In this document: positions 1 to 11,829 of the stretch, one piece after another | Layout: every line of letters starts with the position of its first letter | Position numbering within the stretch: position 1 is the first letter of the stretch | Assembly (NCBI GenBank): GCA_016647705.1 | Contig: CM028328.1 | Span: forward strand, 3,497,311 to 3,561,310 | Direction of reading: 5' to 3' | Origin: Eucommia ulmoides | Taxonomy: Eukaryota > Streptophyta > Magnoliopsida > Garryales > Eucommiaceae | DNA length: 64,000 bases | The notes under the pieces: model-generated | Databases searched by the model: none | What the model was told of the DNA's origin: nothing | Seen by the model: only the letters and a program-made list of their open reading frames with translations | Made by a program: the position numbers and the translations under genes

Positions 1-1332
1 GGGGTTGTCATGTCTAATGTCTCCTTGCAATTGACCCCCACCCATTTTGCATAATTGTGTCATATTTTAACTATCCTTTTGCACCCCCACCCCCACCCCA
101 ATTGTTTCAAGAAATGAAAAATAGAGAAATCAAGACGAAGAAGAATTCTTCCAAATGGTAGGTAGGAGTTAGTAGTATCTAGACAGAATTTTGCCTGCTA
201 CATTTGACAATTTTCCTAGTATATATATATGTATATTCTTGAACCCCTACTCCCATCTTTTCTTTCCCTCTTCTCTCCAACAATCAACATGTTTATGTAA
301 TATGCATTTGCATATTTTATGTGTGTTTCTTGTGTGTGTGTATGTGTGTTAGGGTTGGGTGGGTGGTAGAGGGGTATGTCATATTTGACATATGGGGCCT
401 TTCTTCTCTCATGATTTCTAGAATAATATACCATTTTTCAGATAATATATATATAATACATGTATTTATATAAAGTAATATAGCTCGATTTTAATTCAGG
501 AGATAATTTTGACCCTCGGACCAGATTTTAGATCCAACTGTCAAAATCAAAACATAAACACCCCCAAAAGTTTAGCACCCTACCCACTAATCTCCTATCC
601 CCTCCCAGGTGTTCCTCCTGAACTCTACCTGTTTTTTCATGCTCTACTCACCCCTTTTCTAGTTGTCGATCTCTTTTTTTTTTTTTTTTTTTTTTTTTCG
701 TTGGTCTATACATTCAAACACAAGATATATACTTGTCTATAAAAAGCAAAATTAATTAATAAAAAGGCAACCCGATGTTACAAAGCAAAATCAATTAATA
801 AAGCCTTCAATTATCATTTGTTCAGGCAGGATTTTCGAGTTGAGTGTACTGATTTGATTAAATTTGGCTTTTTTTTGTTTGGTCAGAATTCCAAATTTTG
901 TAAGTCATTATTTATCCAACCCACTCGATATAATTACAATTAGAGTGGCTTTCACATGTGATATTATGACTTTAGACTTTTAAAAAAAAAAACAAATTGT
1001 AGTGCACGAACTAATAAGACTAAGCCCATCATGTAACCCATAAGTAATGGGCTCTACTAACAACTTATTGATATATTCTTAGACCCATTGGATTCCTTTT
1101 AGTTTTTTTTGGGTCAGAAATAAAATTCATTGGACTATTATGAATAATGAACTAAAATGGGCCTATGTGGGCCCACCAAATGCAAATAACCCAGTCTACA
1201 AAAAGCACAATAATAATGGGCCTACATGTTGTTTATACTGGGCCTCTAAGGCCCAATATGGTTTCAAATTATACTAATTTGCAAATATACCCTCGTATTA
1301 TTGATTTAATTAAAAATGCAACAACTAAGCCT
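1..1332. other. Intergenic, AT-rich; cluster of TGGGCY motifs
   Basis: No coding region is supported. There is a poly-T run near 674-698 and a (GT)-rich stretch near 320-350. Between about 1020 and 1260 the motif TGGGCC/TGGGCT or its complement occurs roughly seven times (for example near 1048, 1157, 1168, 1217, 1238 and 1250). Such site II-like motifs are known as TCP-factor sites in promoters of plant housekeeping genes. No gene start is seen beside them, so this may be chance or repeat-derived. Confidence 0.4.
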
Positions 1333-2555
1333 TTGTCCACTTAAGTAGGATCTACTACATGAATTCGTTTACGCTATAGTGATCGATTAAGGGTCCCCTC
1401 GTTAGGTTTAATGTCATCAAATCAATTCTAAAAATCTCCAAGCAATGTTTTAAAAACAGGACCGGATATCAAACTGGAAAAGTCATATGGTCACCGGTCC
1501 AACTGATAGACAAACCGCAGTTGAATTGTTATGTCATAATTACGTCATTAACATATATAATTCATAAACAAAGTAACAAAGACAAAACCCTAAAGGGCCT
1601 AAACACAATCACGAACAATGAAGAACTCAAGAACAAAGTCCTCCCTAAACACAAATCAAATAATTAACAAGAACTCAAGAGTCAAGAACAAAACCCTAAA
1701 CACATTAACAATTTATAAATATTAAACAAACAAAATATAAATTTCACAAAAACTCAAAAAAAAAAAAAAAAAAACACTTATTGTAGTGCCATCTACTGTC
1801 GGAGCCCATCGTCGTCAGAGGTTGCACAAGCAAGGAAGCCTTCATCTGTTTGTCGTTAGTCGTTGTGGCAGAGATTGGCCAGAAAAATGGGGAAAAGGCT
1901 GGGATCGGTAGTAGAAATGGCTAAAATCGTAGATGATTGGGGATTGTATGACAACTAAAATTGGCAATGGCTGAAATTGAGAAAGAGAACCAGAGATGAG
2001 GAGAAAGGCAACTATTTTGGAACGATTTTAGAGTTTTTTTGGGGAAGGATTTATACAAAATGGAAAAGTCAAAAATCCAACACGTTCTCACAGGATCGTT
2101 CCGGTTGGGTGGTCGAACCGGCCGGTTGGGTGATTTTTAGGATAAAACAGTTCTAGGGGGTTTTCTGGACCGGAAACAAAGCTGGTTGACGGTTCAACTA
2201 GTCGGTCCGATCTGATTTTTAAAATATTGACTCCAAGTTTTCTTAGGTCTACTTCTCTCTCTCGTAGTCCCCGTATTTGAACTAAATCACATTTTTTCAT
2301 TGGTGCTTTCATGGGTCTTTTATGCACATATCCAAAGCATCGTAAACGATTTTCTTTCATCTTCTCTTCGATGAGTGTTATTTCTAAATTTTCTCTAATA
2401 GTTTTATTATTAATTTTTATCCATTCTCATCTTTCCACTCATCCACCATAGTATTCTCATTTCTATCACATCATTTTTTTAAACACGCTTCGTGTTTATC
2501 ATTCAACATTCTAATCTATACAAAATTCTCGATCTTATTACAGTCTTGTGGCATG
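1333..2555 (-). mobile_element. RTE-type LINE 3' fragment, split by a later insertion
   Basis: The two pieces 1333-1442 and 2238-2555 align in order to the 3' part of the RTE LINE at 47.45-50.57 kb of this same window, for example the stretch around 'gatcgattaaggg' here and 'gatcgatcaaggg' at 47510. Together they represent about 430 bp of the 3' end. The rest of the element is absent, as expected for a 5'-truncated LINE copy. The 787 bp between the pieces is a separate inverted-repeat element. Confidence 0.75.
1443..2229. mobile_element. hAT-like non-autonomous element nested in an RTE fragment
   Basis: The ends are inverted repeats: the left end reads CAATGTTTTAAAAACAGGAC and the right end, read from the other strand, begins CAATATTTTAAAAATCAGAT. 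Both continue into GGACCG-type sequence. The flanking 8-bp direct repeats are tctccaag (1435-1442) and actccaag (2230-2237), 7 of 8 identical, the duplication size typical of hAT. No transposase is encoded. The host sequence on both sides is continuous with an RTE LINE tail, which independently fixes the element borders. Confidence 0.8.
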
Positions 2556-2818
2556 CATATGTTTTGCTTTTTTAATACCCAGAATATATTGATTTATTTG
2601 GTAAATTTGATTGGGGTTTTAATTAGAAAGCTTAAAAGATAAAGGACTTGTATGGAAAAAGACAACAGTATTTGACCAAGTATAATTCCAATGGCTGACG
2701 TGACAATGAGGTCATGCTGTGTGCTTCTTTCTTTGTCCTAAAGACGTCATTTCCATGTGGCGGTTTAAGATTTGATTTGATGATTAGTGTTAATGATGAT
2801 CCTTTAATGATCATTATT

Positions 2819-2900
2819 ATGAGTTTAAATTCAAGAGATCCCTGTTTTCGATAAATATTATGAGTTTAAATTCAAGAGATCCATGTTTCCGATAAATATT
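2819..2900. repeat. Two-copy 41-bp tandem duplication
   Basis: A 41-bp unit starting atgagtttaaattcaagaga is repeated directly at 2819-2859 and 2860-2900. The copies differ at two positions only, so the duplication is recent. Nothing coding overlaps it. Confidence 0.9.
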
Positions 2901-3324
2901 AAGATCGAAGACTCCCAGTTATTTTTATAATATCTGATATGCCTTTTCTCTTTTCAATTTAGGTACCCATTACCCAAGACTAGGGCTAGGCATGAGGCAG
3001 GTTGGGGCGCCTTTTCTCCCTATCACAGGTTTGAAGTGTGAAGATTGACTAGTTTAAATCATGAACTGTCCAAAAATGTGGGAGTTAGACCTATTTTCAG
3101 ATTGGACTAACGAAAATCGTGGGTTGCTAAAGTATTTTCGATTTGGATCTTGAAATATAATGAATATTAAAAAGAAAAATTGTTACATATGCTAAAATTT
3201 GCAAAAAGATTGCCTCAAAAAAAAAAAAAGGAAAAAAAAAACACTACAATGTAATTTATAAACCATTAAATAAAAAAATACAAACATAAATAATAAATTC
3301 TAACCTACAAACTTAATAAACACT

Positions 3325-3422
3325 AAGGGTGGGTAGCGGGCGAGTTGGGATGGTTTGGACCAAAACCGCAGACCAAACAAATACTATACGGGTTGTCGAC
3401 CCAAACCGCTGCACACCCTTAC
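3325..3422. mobile_element. Possible ~98-bp MITE
   Basis: The left end TAAGGGTGGGTAGCGG and the right end, whose complement reads TAAGGGTGTGCAGCGG, form imperfect terminal inverted repeats around a short core. No convincing target-site duplication is visible, so this is tentative. Confidence 0.45.
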
Positions 3423-4010
3423 TCAAGACACCATCCATCATATTTTATTGACAAAAATACTATTTCAACATAATATTTTGATTGTTTATTTCTTATTTCC
3501 TATTTTCTGCTCTCTCTTTCTTATTTTATATTCTATATTCTTATTTTTATTTTTGTTATGTATTTTATATTTTTTTTATTTTTCGTAAAAAATAAAATAA
3601 AATAAAATAAAAAGATCGAAAGTAATAATCTAGAAAATAAAATGCAAAAAAAAAAAAGATTTAAAAAATAAATTAAAAAAAATAATTATATAAAACAACA
3701 ACAAAAACAATTCTTTTTATTTTCAAATTTGAAATTTTGTTTTTGTTTTATTTTTATTTGCTATTTTCTAATTTTTATTACTTTTTATTTTTTTCTATAA
3801 ACACCATATATAAAAAATAAAAAAAATACTAAACAAAAAAAATATATATATAAAAGTAAAAAATAGAAACAAGAGAGAGAGAGAGTTGCGAATAAAAAAA
3901 TAGAAAGTGAAAAATAAAAACGAAAAATATGTTATAAAGGTATTTTTGTCAACAAAAGATAAGGTTGTCTAAGGTATTATGAAAGTGATAAAGGGTGACT
4001 ATGGTATTAG
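3423..4010. repeat. Inverted-repeat element with pyrimidine/purine core
   Basis: Sequence near 3424-3470 (caagacaccatccatc, then attgacaaaaatac) recurs as an imperfect inverted copy near 3940-4000 (gtatttttgtcaac, then gataaagggtga). Between the arms the sequence is nearly pure A/T with long poly-pyrimidine followed by poly-purine stretches, and could fold back. It is probably a decayed MITE. The adjacent open frame at 3355-3588 is low-complexity and is not taken as a gene. Confidence 0.4.
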
Positions 4011-6840
4011 TCGAAATGAGGTATAAACGCTTTGTTATTATATTAAATTTTTCATAATTAATGTTTAATTTTTAGTTCCCCATATATCACCTTAATACTC
4101 TTGTATGGCTTCAAGATCGTTAATTATCCTCCTTACTCTCTACTTTTGTGGAAATAAACATTATAAAAAAAAAAAAAAAAAAAAAAAAACAACAACCTCA
4201 TTTTGTGAGTTCACAATAAATTGCTACATTTTGATATCCATATTGATTATTTTTTAGTGAAAAAAAAAATATTTACATAATGGATATTCACTTGGACAGT
4301 TTCATTGTAAGCATTTCATTTGTTTAGTGAACGTACACTAAAATAATTATCTTAAAATCATATTTGTTGATGAGTTATTAAAGAAGAGATGTGGGACATT
4401 TTTAGTGAAGGTACACTTTTCAAATTTTTTTCATTAAAAAATTATCAATATGGATATGAAAATAAAGATGATAAAATGTAAATTAAAATAATATAATTTT
4501 CATAAATTTAATATTTTATTAACGTTCACAAAATGTATTTTTTTATTATTATTTATTTATTTGTGGATCATTAGTGATGATGGGGGGCATATGGAAAAAA
4601 TGATTTAAGTCAGAGAACTATTTAATGAATGTTGTTTAAGAACTAAAAATTCATATTTAATATTTTTTTTATTAAATCTACTATTTTTAGGACTAAATCA
4701 AAAATCTTGTGTATTAAATATTTATTTAATTATGTGTGTTTGATAAAAAATAATGCAAGCTCTTAAAAATGAATGAAATGGAAGTACGCTAGAGAGAGAG
4801 AAAAAGAGAATTTTTTAGATAAGTTCAAATAATTAAAAAAAAAATTGTGAAAAATTAAATTTATTAAAATCACAATTTTTTTTTAATAAATTTAACATTT
4901 AATATTTAAATCAAGAACTCAAAATTTAACACTTAGGGTGATTGAGAGGATGAAGAAGAGAAAAGAAAAAAATAAAATGAGAATAATATTTTTATTCAAA
5001 AAATTACTTTCCCTGTTGTTTTGTTAAGAAAGAAAATAAAAAGAAGAAAAAAGAATTCATTTTAATTTAATTTATTATTTTACTCTCGTATTACAAACTA
5101 AATTAAAGATTTTATTACGAAAAGTATAATTATAATTTTACTCTCTTCTTGAAAAATTATTCCTCATATTCCTTCTTTTTTTTTTTCTTTTTTTTTTTTT
5201 TTCTAAATTAGTGTGAAAAAAATTTTACTTTGAAAATTATTTATTTTCTTTCATATATATATTTTTTCTTCATATTTTCTCTCCATGTTACACAATTTTT
5301 TTTTTCTTCTTATTTTTTTTTACACCCAAATAAACGTGCCCTTATTAATTTTCAATCTTATCAAACGGCGAGACTAGATTATGCAAAAGACGGAATTACC
5401 CTCACATGACACGTGGAGGGGCCAATGCTAAACTAAACTACCCCTTAAACAACCACCAACAACCAACTTTGTGCGTTGGAAAGCATCATCCTGTTTTAGG
5501 GCAAGAAAAAAAGAAATAAAAAAAATAAAAGAAGACAAAGTATGAACAGGTTTCAACACAAGTCTTCAAATATTCTAGGATTTTAACGAAATTGTGGAGA
5601 TTGGGTCCCACTTTATGACCAGACAGAAGAATGTTAGAATATATATATGTGTGTGTGTATATAAATATATATATGTCAACCCCCACTATGGAAGGATGGC
5701 CAATTTGGTGACAGGACACATTGCCCACTAAATCTACTTGTTTTTTACTTGTCATTCTTCTCATCTCATCAATGGTGGAAAATGATCCAATCAAACTTAC
5801 AAAATTCAAACAATTCAATCAAGAGAGAGAAACCTAGAGAGAGAAAGTTGAGAATGAGAACAATAAACTTATGAGGGGTAAAATGGTCTATGTGTCTACC
5901 CATGACCCAGGAAGGGTTATGCAATTCATGTCCGCACGCGAGAAGGTTCATGCATGGGGTAATACTGTTTCTCTAAACGACCAAATAATCTAGCACAACA
6001 GATACGATGGAATTCGTCGTTAGGGATCTCTCCCCTGTTATTTCCCGCCAAGGAATTATAAATACACAGACCATGAGAGAATTTAGGTAAGTTAAAAAAA
6101 AATATCCCTAAACTCAAATTAACGATATATTTCTACCAAAAATTACTTACTCTCATGTTGGAAGTTTTTCGCAAGGAATCAAATCCACAGTGCAACAATC
6201 CCTGCAGGTGGTGTTGGGAGGAGTGAAGAATCTGAAGGCAACCTATTTCTTACCGAATGATTCCCTCAAATTAGGACATCATCAATGTTTGTTTAAAAAA
6301 AATATTATACTTTTTAATAGTTGAAAAAGCAATTTTATTATTGTTTATGAAACCCTAAAAATTATTAACCATTGGGTTTTAAATTAAGTTGCAATTATTA
6401 TAAAAAAAAATGTAGTAAAAACAAACAATCAAGATAATGCTTTGATAAAAAAAAATTTGAGACATTAGGGGTGTTATATATATATATATATGGTGTATTA
6501 TTGAAATGGTTTTTAATTATATTATCTTCAATTATGTATAGTAGTCTTTAATACTTTAAGAATTGACAGTCTTTTTGCTAATGAAATAGATTAGGGTTTG
6601 TTTGTGGAATTATGACCTGTTAAATTTTGTTCAAGACAAATGATTGAAGATATAAAAAAAACTAGTTCATTAGCATTAATTTTTTGGTTCATTGGTTAGG
6701 AAATTATAGAGAAAATAATATTAAGAAATATGATTTATCTCTATATATTATGAAATATGATTTCTCTATATATATATATTGATAGTGTCAATATAATATT
6801 AAGTAATCATATTAAGAAATATGATTTCTCTCTATATATT
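4011..6840. other. Intergenic, no supported gene
   Basis: AT-rich sequence with homopolymer runs, a poly-A near 4167-4189 and (TA)n tracts near 5640-5675 and 6476-6491. A somewhat less AT-rich stretch at about 5680-6290 has overlapping short open frames on the minus strand, but none shows a domain, and they end in simple-sequence residues. Near 6720-6850 the motif 'aaatatgattt..tctctatatatt' occurs three times as a degenerate tandem repeat. Confidence 0.4.
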
Positions 6841-6869
6841 GATAGTCTCAAAAACTAACACCTGATCCA

Positions 6870-7600
6870 GTCAGGTTTACGTGTAGATTTTTTTTGTTGA
6901 ATTGGCGGTTTTGAGTACAGTGTTCTCTGTCTAGTGAATGTTTTCGGTCAAATCTTTGCGATCCGATCTGGTGATTGTACAAAGATTTGCTGGGGTGTGC
7001 CAGTGAAACCCCTCCTACGTGAGTATAAAAGCTCGGGAAAAAAAGAGAGATCGAAATTGCTTAAGTGGAACTGCTTGTCATACTTGACGCATTTAATACA
7101 TGTTATTATGGATCGGATTAGCAACAAAAAAATTAGGGTCTTGAGTGCGGTCGATTAGCGTAATCCAGCGAATGACATGGTTTAAGCCACTAAGCCTTGC
7201 ATTCAGGGCCACTAGAAGGAGCCCAATTTGCGGAGGTGCAAGAGTCTACTTGGTAGTTTGGAGGATATGTCCAATGGCTTAAGCCTACTTGGTGTAATCC
7301 AGTGCATGGCATGGTTTAAGCCACTGGGCTTTGCATTTAGGGCCACTAGAAGGAGCCCAGCCCGCGGAGGTGCAAGAGCCTACTTGATAATTTGGAGGGT
7401 ATGTCCAGTGGTCGTCGGTTGGTGACCAGTTCGGACGAGGTACTCTATGGCAACCCGAAATTTGGTTGGTGAGCGGCGAATGACCAATGTGATCAGCCTA
7501 TATTGCTTTGGCTGATTGTCAGTGGATGTTCAAAGAAGACCACCGGGGGTTTCAACCTAACCCGTGGCGCATTTTGAATCACTCAGAATGTTCAGTTGAA
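6870..7600 (+). repeat. Island with a 134-bp tandem repeat, probably transposon-derived
   Basis: Base composition changes from AT-rich to mixed at about 6870 and back at about 7610. Inside, a unit beginning taatccag is repeated directly at 7161-7294 and 7295 to about 7412 (period 134). Both copies contain 'gccactagaaggagccca' and 'ttggagg.tatgtcca'. A TATA-like 'gagtataaaagctcggg' lies at 7020-7036, as in many LTR promoters. No conserved protein is encoded, so the family is not assigned. Confidence 0.6.
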
Positions 7601-8690
7601 ATATCCCTCATCATATATATATAATTGATGTCTCTACAAATCTTTATGAATAAGGAGAAAAAATTGAATCACCAAATTCAAATACTAATTTAAATTGACC
7701 TTATCAAAAGTGAAAAAAAATAAAAAAAAATAAAATAAATTAAAGAGTCAATCTCCAACATGATTTGAGTTGACTAGGGATCTACGGTGAGAATTTTTTG
7801 ACTCAAGCCTTCATGTCACGTGTATTAGTCCACTACTTCACTTGATGATGAGCACTCCAAGACTAAATCACATCAAATTAGCCAAGTCAATGATAAGTAT
7901 ATTACTAAATAGAGAACATAACATGGATTAATTAGTGGACTAATTCATGAACTTACCCTTGGGGGTTTACATTAATTAAAAATAAACCCAATATTTATCG
8001 TTTAACTGTTATCTAGTGTATCTCTCTAGTGAGATATGTAGTGTTCAAAATCCCATACCCAACTATTTGTATAAAAAAAAAAACACATTAATTAATAATT
8101 ATTTCTTATTTTTTTATTGAATAATAGTAATTCAAATTCGCGATTAGGGCATCTCTAATCATGCTCTTTGTTTTTATTTTTATTTTTTACAATAGCTAGA
8201 AAATTAATTTGTTGAGTATTATTCGGACTGAGTATTCTAATCACGTACACTCTTTATATTATAAGAAGATTATAATTATTTAATTTAGATTTATTTAAAT
8301 GTAGTTAATCTTATTTGACTAAATAAATTTAACTTAAAAAAAAAAATTAAAGAGACTAGTTATTTCATTGGCGAATAATTTTTAATTACGTGTTAATTTC
8401 TATTAAATCATATATAATTTTATTTTATTTTTGAAAAAATATACTATATTGATAAAATCCTATTATTTCTAGCATACGTCGTATTTTTCTCTTCAATTCT
8501 CCTCTATTACATCTTTCAACCCTTCGAAAAAAAATTATTTAAATTTTTGTACCATAAAAATAAAAATTATTAATTTTTCATTCTTTAATTTTTTAATTTT
8601 ATCTATTTATATTAAAATAATTTAGTTTTTTTTAGATGAATATATTCCATAATTCATAGCACAAGTTAATTTTTTTTTAAATTATTATTA
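7601..8690. other. Intergenic, no supported gene
   Basis: AT-rich sequence with homopolymer runs. A phrase 'gggcatctctaatcatgctc' near 8147 resembles the ends of common plant MITEs, but I found no matching inverted end. No open frame of note. Confidence 0.35.
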
Positions 8691-9634
8691 TGGGTATATG
8701 TCATTGATCTCTTCTATCATTTTGCATTATACCAGATACCTCCTATGTCATTTTACAAATACCAGAGACCTCTCCTGTCTTTTTCTCAAACATCACTTAC
8801 CTCCCATTGAACAAAATTGCCCTCAGATTATTTTTTTAAAAATTCATTAGCACTCCTATATTTTTAAAATTATATTTTTTACCCTTAACTTTTTAAATAA
8901 TTATATTTACCTCTCACCACCACCTAACTCCCACCGCCACCGCCTAACTCCCACTACCCACTGCCATTCAACGCCACCAACCTTTACTTTTTACACTAAC
9001 ATTTCCATTAAAAAATAATATTTTTTTTAACTCTTTTTTTTTTTTTTTTTACAAAATGAAAAAAATAAAATAAAAAATAAAAAAAATCAAGAAGGGAAGA
9101 AGATTGGTACATTTACCCCTAAATTTTGGATTGGTCTTAAATTGCACTTTAATGAGTGCAAAGAGTAACTAAAAAATAGAGAGGATGTTAATGAATTTAT
9201 TTATTTTTAAATAAAAGAATAAAAATATATTTTTGTAAGGACGTTTATGTCTTTTTACATCAAAATATTGGTGGCAGTGGGTGGTGGTAGGAGGCGGTGG
9301 AGGGTGTCGGTGGGTGGCGGCGGCGGTGGGAGGTGGCGGGCAGAGGCGATGGGAGGTGGCGGCGGGTGGTGGCGACGGTAGGACGTGGTGGTGACTATGG
9401 GTGCGATAGTAGGAGGTGATGATGAATATATATAAATTAAAGAGTTATTTATGTATTTTAATTTTTTATTATTTAATTATTTTTTAAATAGTGAAGGGTA
9501 AAATTGGTATTATAGTAAAAAAAATATTATTTTTTAATTAATAAGGGAAGTAAGTGATGTTTGAGAAAAATATAGAAAAAATCTCTGATATTTGTAAAAT
9601 GAAAATGACATGGGAGATTAATAACATTATCCCT
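8691..9634. mobile_element. Mutator-like foldback element with GC-rich core
   Basis: Long imperfect terminal inverted repeats are visible. The left arm includes tttctcaaacatcacttacc near 8780-8802, and the right arm includes its complement, agtaagtgatgtttgagaaa, near 9549-9568. The arms run for 100 bp or more. The inner part continues the symmetry: a C-rich segment at 8920-8990 (ccaccgccaccgcc) faces a G-rich segment at 9270-9400 (ggtggcggcgg). The sequence tattattat flanks both sides, a 9-bp duplication as expected for MULEs, though it is low complexity. No transposase is present. Confidence 0.65.
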
Positions 9635-10002
9635 ATTATTATTATTATTATTTTACGGTAAAGTATGTCGAACTCAATTTATACGTATTTTGATTAATTA
9701 TCTCTTCATATGATTGCATTGTGCGCATCGGCCTGCTACTCTTGGGATTAAATTTAAATAGAGCAGAGTCAATTCTAATGAGTAAGGAAAAAAAGTTTTA
9801 GAATACTTTTTAAAATTTGACATGAATTAACATTGAATTTTTTAAATATTTGTTGCCCTAAAGCAAGACCAAGACATTTTGGTGGGTGGCTTCCACGCGG
9901 TGCGTGTTTTACTCTACTTCCTAGTTGACCTTAAGATGGCCAATGGATGGATGTAAGCCATTTTCCGGTTTTCTTTTTCTTTTATTTGACAAAAATAATT
10001 GT
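9635..10002. other. Intergenic, no supported gene
   Basis: AT-rich sequence with no open frame or repeat that I can classify. Confidence 0.3.
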
Positions 10003-10250
10003 ACGAGCAACTCCAACCCACTAGTCATCTCATGAGACAAATGATGTAACTACCATTTTCCCTAATCAAATTCAAAAATTCAAGTTCCAACCCAATAGTC
10101 ATCGCTTTAGTTATTTTGCTCAATAGTCATCTTGGAGAGGTTACCTAAAAATTTGTGGAAACATTTAATTAGCAATTTGTCTATTTGACAATAATATTAT
10201 CTACTCAAACCCACTAAATAAATTATTACTTACCCGGTGGGTTGGCTGGA
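10003..10250. mobile_element. Possible short MITE
   Basis: The segment begins gagcaactccaacccactag and ends near ggtgggttggctgg, whose complement (ccagccaacccacc) roughly mirrors the start. The phrase 'ccaaccca.tagtcatc' also recurs inside. This is suggestive of a MITE, but the ends are not well defined. Confidence 0.35.
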
Positions 10251-10439
10251 ATAGGAAGTGTTGTATGTATAGTTGAGGTCGCGAAACCCAAGCCGCCAGG
10301 GCACCAACCCACGTTAACCCGAGTCGCCGCCGGCTCCCCTTCCGAGGGGACTACTGCAAGGTTTTCTTCTCTTTAATCTCATTCCTTCCATAGCAACAGT
10401 ATCAAGATCCTTTTCGTAGCCTGCAACGTCCAGAAACAC

Positions 10440-11829
10440 AGGTTTTGTTCAATCCTATGCTGCAACTCTTCAAAGGGATGTCTGCCTACCATCTATAGAG
10501 GTGGATTCACGCTCTTACACGAAAGATGGCATGCCAACTGTCTCTTTTTCCCATTCCACCCTGTCCCAATCAGAGGCCCTCTTTGATAAAGCTGCGGTTT
10601 TGAAATTCCACTATGGTCGTCCTTAATTGGAGGACATTCAAGCAGAAATCCGGACTTGGCAACTTGCAGGTCAGTTTACTATGGGATTGATAGACTCAAA
10701 AACGCTTCTTCTTCGATTCCTCAATGATAACGATCTTCTCAAGGTCCTTTCCCGTGAGGTAAATCTGATTAAGGGTTTTCATTATAAGGTGTTCCGTTGG
10801 AATAAAGCTTTCAACTCAAAAATTGATGCCTCAATTCTTCCATTTTGGATTCAATTTCCAAAGCTTCCAAGCAACTACTTTGTTCTGGATATCCTTAAAG
10901 CTATAGCAAACATGATTGGTAAAGTTGTTGCTATTGATTCCACCACTTTGACCCTAACACGATTGAACTCCGCTAGGGTATGTGTAGAGGTGGATCTCTC
11001 TAAATCTTTACCACCCAAGATTTGGATTGGTAAACAAGATGGGTTTTCTCAGGAAATTGTGTACGATCGGATACCTTCATTTTGTTCCTATTATAATATT
11101 CAGGGTCACTCCTTAGACATATGCCGGCGGAAAAACGCATCGTTCAATGACAAGAAGAACATAGGGGAGGAAGGCTCTGATAACGCAGAAAAAACAATAT
11201 CAAAAAGTTTAAAAAAACGACGCAATAGGGCTTTGCGGAAAACACAAACGAGTATAAACCAAACTAGCTCATCCAAGGGGGATAATCAAGGTCTTGATGA
11301 AGAGATCCTAGCCCCAGTTCAAGCAGGTGGTACAATTTAAGAGGTTGGTGCAGTACCGGAGGCTGGTGCAGCTTCTGATTTACCGCAGGGGGCTGCTCCA
11401 CTAGACAGTTCGGCTACTGCCACAGAAATGGGTCGGCTGACTGCTCTGGCAGTGTCGGTTCCGACTGAAAATAGTCCGGCTGCGATAATTACAGCCGCGA
11501 AATCTCAGGCGGCAACAGTCCATGCTGGTTCAGGATCTTCTCAGCCGTATGCAGGGGACAACGATCATATTCAGACTCTCCAAGTTCCTTTTGCAGATGA
11601 AGGGAGAGAAAATTTTGTCGCCAATGGGGGCTCTCAGTCGGAGCAAGGGGATTCTTCGGCTAATGATAATGGAGCAACTGGATATGCTACGGATACGATA
11701 AGCATTGAACTAGATGGTTTTCAGCTCGTTCGAAGGAAAAATGAAAAAATGAAGGTTTTGGAGTCGGTTGGTGGTACTTCCAAGACTTTGGGAATGGTGA
11801 CATGTCATCAAGTAAAGTTTAATGTCTGA
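10440..11829 (+). pseudogene. LINE ORF1 (DUF4283 / zinc-knuckle nucleic-acid-binding protein), broken
   Basis: ORF1 proteins of plant L1 elements bind element RNA and form the retrotransposition particle. The reading frame runs from about 10450 to a stop at 11827-11829. It is interrupted by two in-frame stop codons, TAA at 10624-10626 and TAA at 11338-11340. The DUF4283-like part lies at roughly 10560-11080, with the segment FWIQFPKLPSNYF typical of the family. The zinc knuckle reads CSYYNIQGHSLDIC, so its second cysteine is replaced by tyrosine. The C-terminal part (11341-11829) is a low-complexity Ala/Gly/Ser-rich tail. ORF1 overlaps the ORF2 start by 8 nt (ATGTCTGA). Confidence 0.85.

Noticed and set aside
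509-742. Open frame of 77 codons ending in poly-Phe
   Set aside because: It is created by a poly-T run and has no domain or gene context.
2088-2360. Minus-strand open frame of 90 codons
   Set aside because: It crosses the right end of a hAT-like element into an RTE LINE tail, so it is a chance frame.
5486-6117. Three overlapping minus-strand open frames
   Set aside because: No domain is seen, they contain simple-sequence residues, and no splice structure joins them into a protein.
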